From contig NZ_CP073695.1 in NCBI RefSeq assembly GCF_018228765.1, positions 2,837,218 through 2,901,217 on the forward strand: DNA of 64,000 bases, read 5' to 3'. This DNA comes from Halorubrum ruber (GTDB taxonomy: Archaea > Halobacteriota > Halobacteria > Halobacteriales > Haloferacaceae). Made by a program: the position numbers and the translations under genes. The notes below the pieces were generated by a model. It was not told where the DNA came from. It worked only from the letters and a program-made list of their open reading frames with translations, and made no database searches. This document shows positions 62,047 to 64,000 of this stretch, in pieces (position 1 is the stretch's first letter; every line of letters starts with the position of its first letter).

Positions 62047-63243
62047 CTATTGCCGATCGAGGCCCTTCGTGACGATCTCAGGTGAACGCAGGAGCCGGTG
62101 GACGCGGTAGCTTCCCTCCTTATGCCCACCGCCGGTGTGTTCGCTTTCAGTCACACCGAGAAACGCCTGCTCTTTCAGAAGTCGCTGGACGCGATCATAG
62201 CTCAGCGGAGAGGTATCGACCTCGTCGGTGATATTTGTATACATATCATATACTTCCGCCGTGCGGAACTGCTGACGATCAGTCTGTTCAGTGAGGAGCG
62301 CAAGCGCGCGGAGGATATGTTTGACGTGCGGCGGTTGTCCACTCACGAGTTTCTGGAAACGATTGATTTCTGCTTTCTCAAGCGCGGCATCCACATGCGC
62401 TTCAGTGACGTGTTCGGCCCGCTCCATCTCAGCGAGCCGCCCTGCTTCATACAACATATCGATCGCTTTTCGTGCGTCTCCATGTTCACGTGCTGACAAG
62501 GCCGCTGTTTTCGGGATAACCTCGTCTTGAAGCACACCCTCGGCGAAGGCGTCCCGACGGCGCGTCAAAATGGCCTCCAACTGGCGGGCATCGTACGGAT
62601 CGAACACGAGTTCGTTATCCTGGAGCGACGAATCGACCCGTTCGCTCAACCGTTCTCGGTATTCGATCTTGTTGCTGATACAGATCGCTCCGATGAATGC
62701 GTCGGCTTTCCCACTTTCTTGGGCACGCGAGATGCTCCGTAGCAGTTCATCGCCGTCCAACTTGTCGATTTCATCGAGTATCACGAGAAAGGCATCAACG
62801 TTGGCGTCATCAATCATCTCCCACACGATGTCGCGATAATCTGCTGCGCCAATTCCCTTGCGGGGGATCGACTGTTCGTCAACCGAGTTTTTGACTGTAC
62901 TGTGTAGATCACGGGCCATTTGGCGGCTCACCTGTGTTTCCGTTCCGTAATCCGAACAGTCGATGTACGCGTGAGCGAACATGACGTCATTGTTCTCAGC
63001 TCGTCTCGTGGCCTCGCGGCAGACACACCTTGTAACGAGTGACTTTCCGGTTCCAGTTTTCCCATAGACAATCGTCGTTTCCGGAGGCCCACCTCGGACT
63101 GCCGGAGCGAGGGCACTGCCGATCGCATCGATCTCATCGTCTCTGCCGACCACACGCTCGAGATCGGGAACGTGCCCGACTCGGACCAGTTTTCGATCCC
63201 GAAAGATCTCACCGGTCTCAAAGATATCGCCGCGGTTCGTCAT
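62047..63243 (-). CDS. orc1: Orc1/Cdc6 replication initiator
   Basis: A 398-residue AAA+ initiator. Walker A is TTIVYGKTGTGKSLVTRCVC near 62 and Walker B is AFLVILDEIDKLDGDELLRS near 150. Sensor 1 is FIGAICISNKIEYRERLSER and sensor 2 EHGDARKAIDMLYEAGRLAE. The C-terminal winged helix (about 300-395) would bind origin DNA, ending EGSYRVHRLLRSPEIVTKGL. Length matches haloarchaeal Orc. Repeats on both sides, some in opposite directions around an AT-rich core, point to an origin built on this gene. Confidence 0.93.
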   Translation of the reverse strand: MTNRGDIFETGEIFRDRKLVRVGHVPDLERVVGRDDEIDAIGSALAPAVRGGPPETTIVYGKTGTGKSLVTRCVCREATRRAENNDVMFAHAYIDCSDYGTETQVSRQMARDLHSTVKNSVDEQSIPRKGIGAADYRDIVWEMIDDANVDAFLVILDEIDKLDGDELLRSISRAQESGKADAFIGAICISNKIEYRERLSERVDSSLQDNELVFDPYDARQLEAILTRRRDAFAEGVLQDEVIPKTAALSAREHGDARKAIDMLYEAGRLAEMERAEHVTEAHVDAALEKAEINRFQKLVSGQPPHVKHILRALALLTEQTDRQQFRTAEVYDMYTNITDEVDTSPLSYDRVQRLLKEQAFLGVTESEHTGGGHKEGSYRVHRLLRSPEIVTKGLDRQ

Positions 63244-63265
63244 ACGTGGTCCTGATCTTCAACTC

Positions 63266-63645
63266 ATAAAATACTACCAACCTCGTACCGAGTGAGATAT
63301 ACAGAATAAGTATTCTAGAGTTTCTGAGTCGGCTTTAAGCTGGATTAAATACTGTACCGCTTGATTCTACACACTAGACACCGAGTGAATTTGGCAAAGG
63401 TCGTACTACTAGCAGAGCAATTCGGGTCTTAGTGAAGAGTATGGACGTTTGCGGTCTGTTCACTTCGTGGGAACTCACTCGGTAGAAGGTGTGTCTACGA
63501 ACCTGAAGTCCGGTTGGGGTGTCTAACTGAAGTGGATCACGCCGACTGTGTTGTCCTGTGTCGGCAGGTGTCACTCGGTACGACGTGTGTGACGACGATT
63601 TGACGGTGGTTTCATTTCTCGATTTTACTCGGTGCAAGGTGTATC
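63266..63645. other. Probable replication origin (AT-rich core with inverted ORB-like repeats)
   Basis: Upstream of orc1, two repeats point one way: ACCAACCTCGTACCGAGTGA (about 63276-63295) and ACACACTAGACACCGAGTGA (about 63369-63388). Three point the other way: TCACTCGGTAGAAGGTGTGT (about 63475-63494), TCACTCGGTACGACGTGTGT (about 63571-63590) and TTACTCGGTGCAAGGTGTAT (about 63625-63644). The 70 bp between the first two (about 63299-63366) are AT-rich and would suit duplex opening. This matches the usual haloarchaeal plan: an AT-rich element flanked by inverted ORBs beside orc1. Activity is untested. Confidence 0.7.
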
Positions 63646-63819
63646 CCCGTACTGTCCGCCCACAGGACCTGACATTACCAGTGCGAGTTCGACGTCGACC
63701 TCGATATCGTCGGCGACGTCGTTCGGGACTTCGACACTGTCGCGCTTCCGGAGGGCGTGGCAGCGCGGATTAGGTGAGTTCGATCGGTTTCGTTCGGGTG
63801 GTCCTAGCCAGCGTCGTAT

Positions 63820-63894
63820 GAACACTCGACACGGTGGGGTCACATCGGAGGGCATCCTGCCCTCTCTCAAAAAGAACACTCGACATGGTGGGGT
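63820..63894 (+). repeat. Direct repeat resembling a second class of origin box
   Basis: GAACACTCGACACGGTGGGGT stands at 63820-63840 minus one base, and the same motif with a single T for C at 63874-63894. The GGGGT end and ACTCGA centre recall the G-string ORBs of the main haloarchaeal origin type, unlike the repeats near orc1. They may bind another Orc paralogue or belong to a unit beyond the window. From 63646 to 63819 I see only a possible gene scrap ([20 protein letters not shown] near 63680-63760). Confidence 0.4.
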
Positions 63895-63903
63895 AGCGGC
63901 GAA

Positions 63904-64000
63904 CGTGACGGGGCGCGGTCAATATTTAGCGCGGGGAGGTTCCATTCTCGAGAACGGCAACGACATCGGACAGATCGAAGAGGCGGAGGTCATCACGCTC
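63904..64000 (+). CDS. Possible start of a gene running out of the window
   Basis: A GTG at 63904 opens a frame to the window end: MTGRGQYLARGGSILENGND then IGQIEEAEVITL. No stop is met. The segment is too short for a family call and has no clear TATA box close by. It starts 10 bp after the second direct repeat. Confidence 0.3.

Noticed and set aside
61812-62129. 105-residue frame downstream of orc1
   Set aside because: It runs through three ORB-like repeats and overlaps the end of orc1; the codon pattern is not coding.
61835-63645. CRISPR array
   Set aside because: The repeats are short (about 20 bp), unevenly spaced and occur in both directions around orc1, and no cas genes are present. 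They fit origin boxes.

Overview
The window is chromosomal DNA of a haloarchaeon, most likely Halorubrum or a close relative. It is very GC-rich, its proteins are rich in Asp, Glu and Ala, many genes start at or near the transcript start about 25 nt behind a TATA-like box, and it carries archaeal genes (TFB, Orc1/Cdc6, AglB, PGF-CTERM S-layer glycoprotein, Nre, SAMP2-like modifier). The genus is inferred from general protein resemblance, not from a marker.

Layout. 1-7.8 kb: tail of an NCS2 purine permease, glycerate kinase, ornithine-cyclodeaminase/alanine-dehydrogenase-like enzyme, DHFR with an acidic insert, a soluble chemoreceptor fused to a solute-binding domain, rlmE. 8-13 kb: a regulator/nucleotidyltransferase pair resembling type IV toxin-antitoxin systems, a broken GNAT gene, a SAMP2-like modifier with a tail after its diglycine, gatB. 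13-26 kb: sensor kinase, pyrE, MoxR ATPase, tRNA-Ser(CGA), dolichol-kinase-like protein, glyS, CBS protein, ketopantoate reductase, threonine-synthase-like enzyme, deacylase. 26-37 kb: CHAT protease (frameshifted), DUF7503 mini-protein, regulators, ppa, rnhA, a TFB without zinc-ribbon cysteines, Nre (frameshifted), a rubredoxin-like DUF7130 protein. 37-48.9 kb: radical SAM protein, lipoprotein, DUF373 protein, ADP-forming acetyl-CoA synthetase with a Pta-like partner, sensor kinase and regulators. 49-50.6 kb: a UPF0175/DUF3368 toxin-antitoxin pair and an HVO_A0114-type regulator. 50.8-60.2 kb: a cell-surface glycosylation locus (S-layer glycoprotein, AglB, polyprenyl glycosylphosphotransferase, sugar epimerase, AglF-like nucleotidyltransferase). 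60.2-64 kb: an accessory, lower-GC end with a HEPN-like protein, decayed ORFs, and an orc1/cdc6 gene flanked by origin-recognition-box-like repeats, which is probably a replication origin.

The most unusual feature is a family of five composite intergenic elements (about 0.7-1.05, 11.0-11.5, 17.5-17.9, 35.7-36.2 and 36.6-37.0 kb). Each has a roughly 300-bp core with fixed linear motifs and a long hairpin whose two arms change together between copies. Behind the core come one to five tail units of about 57 bp, each ending in a TATA-like TTTATAAA. The paired changes in the stems suggest a structured RNA or a mobile repeat with selected folding. I do not recognise it as a named family.

Six genes carry what look like single-base deletions, most of them in G or C runs. 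This may be uncorrected sequencing error rather than real gene loss, so those genes are described by their intended product.
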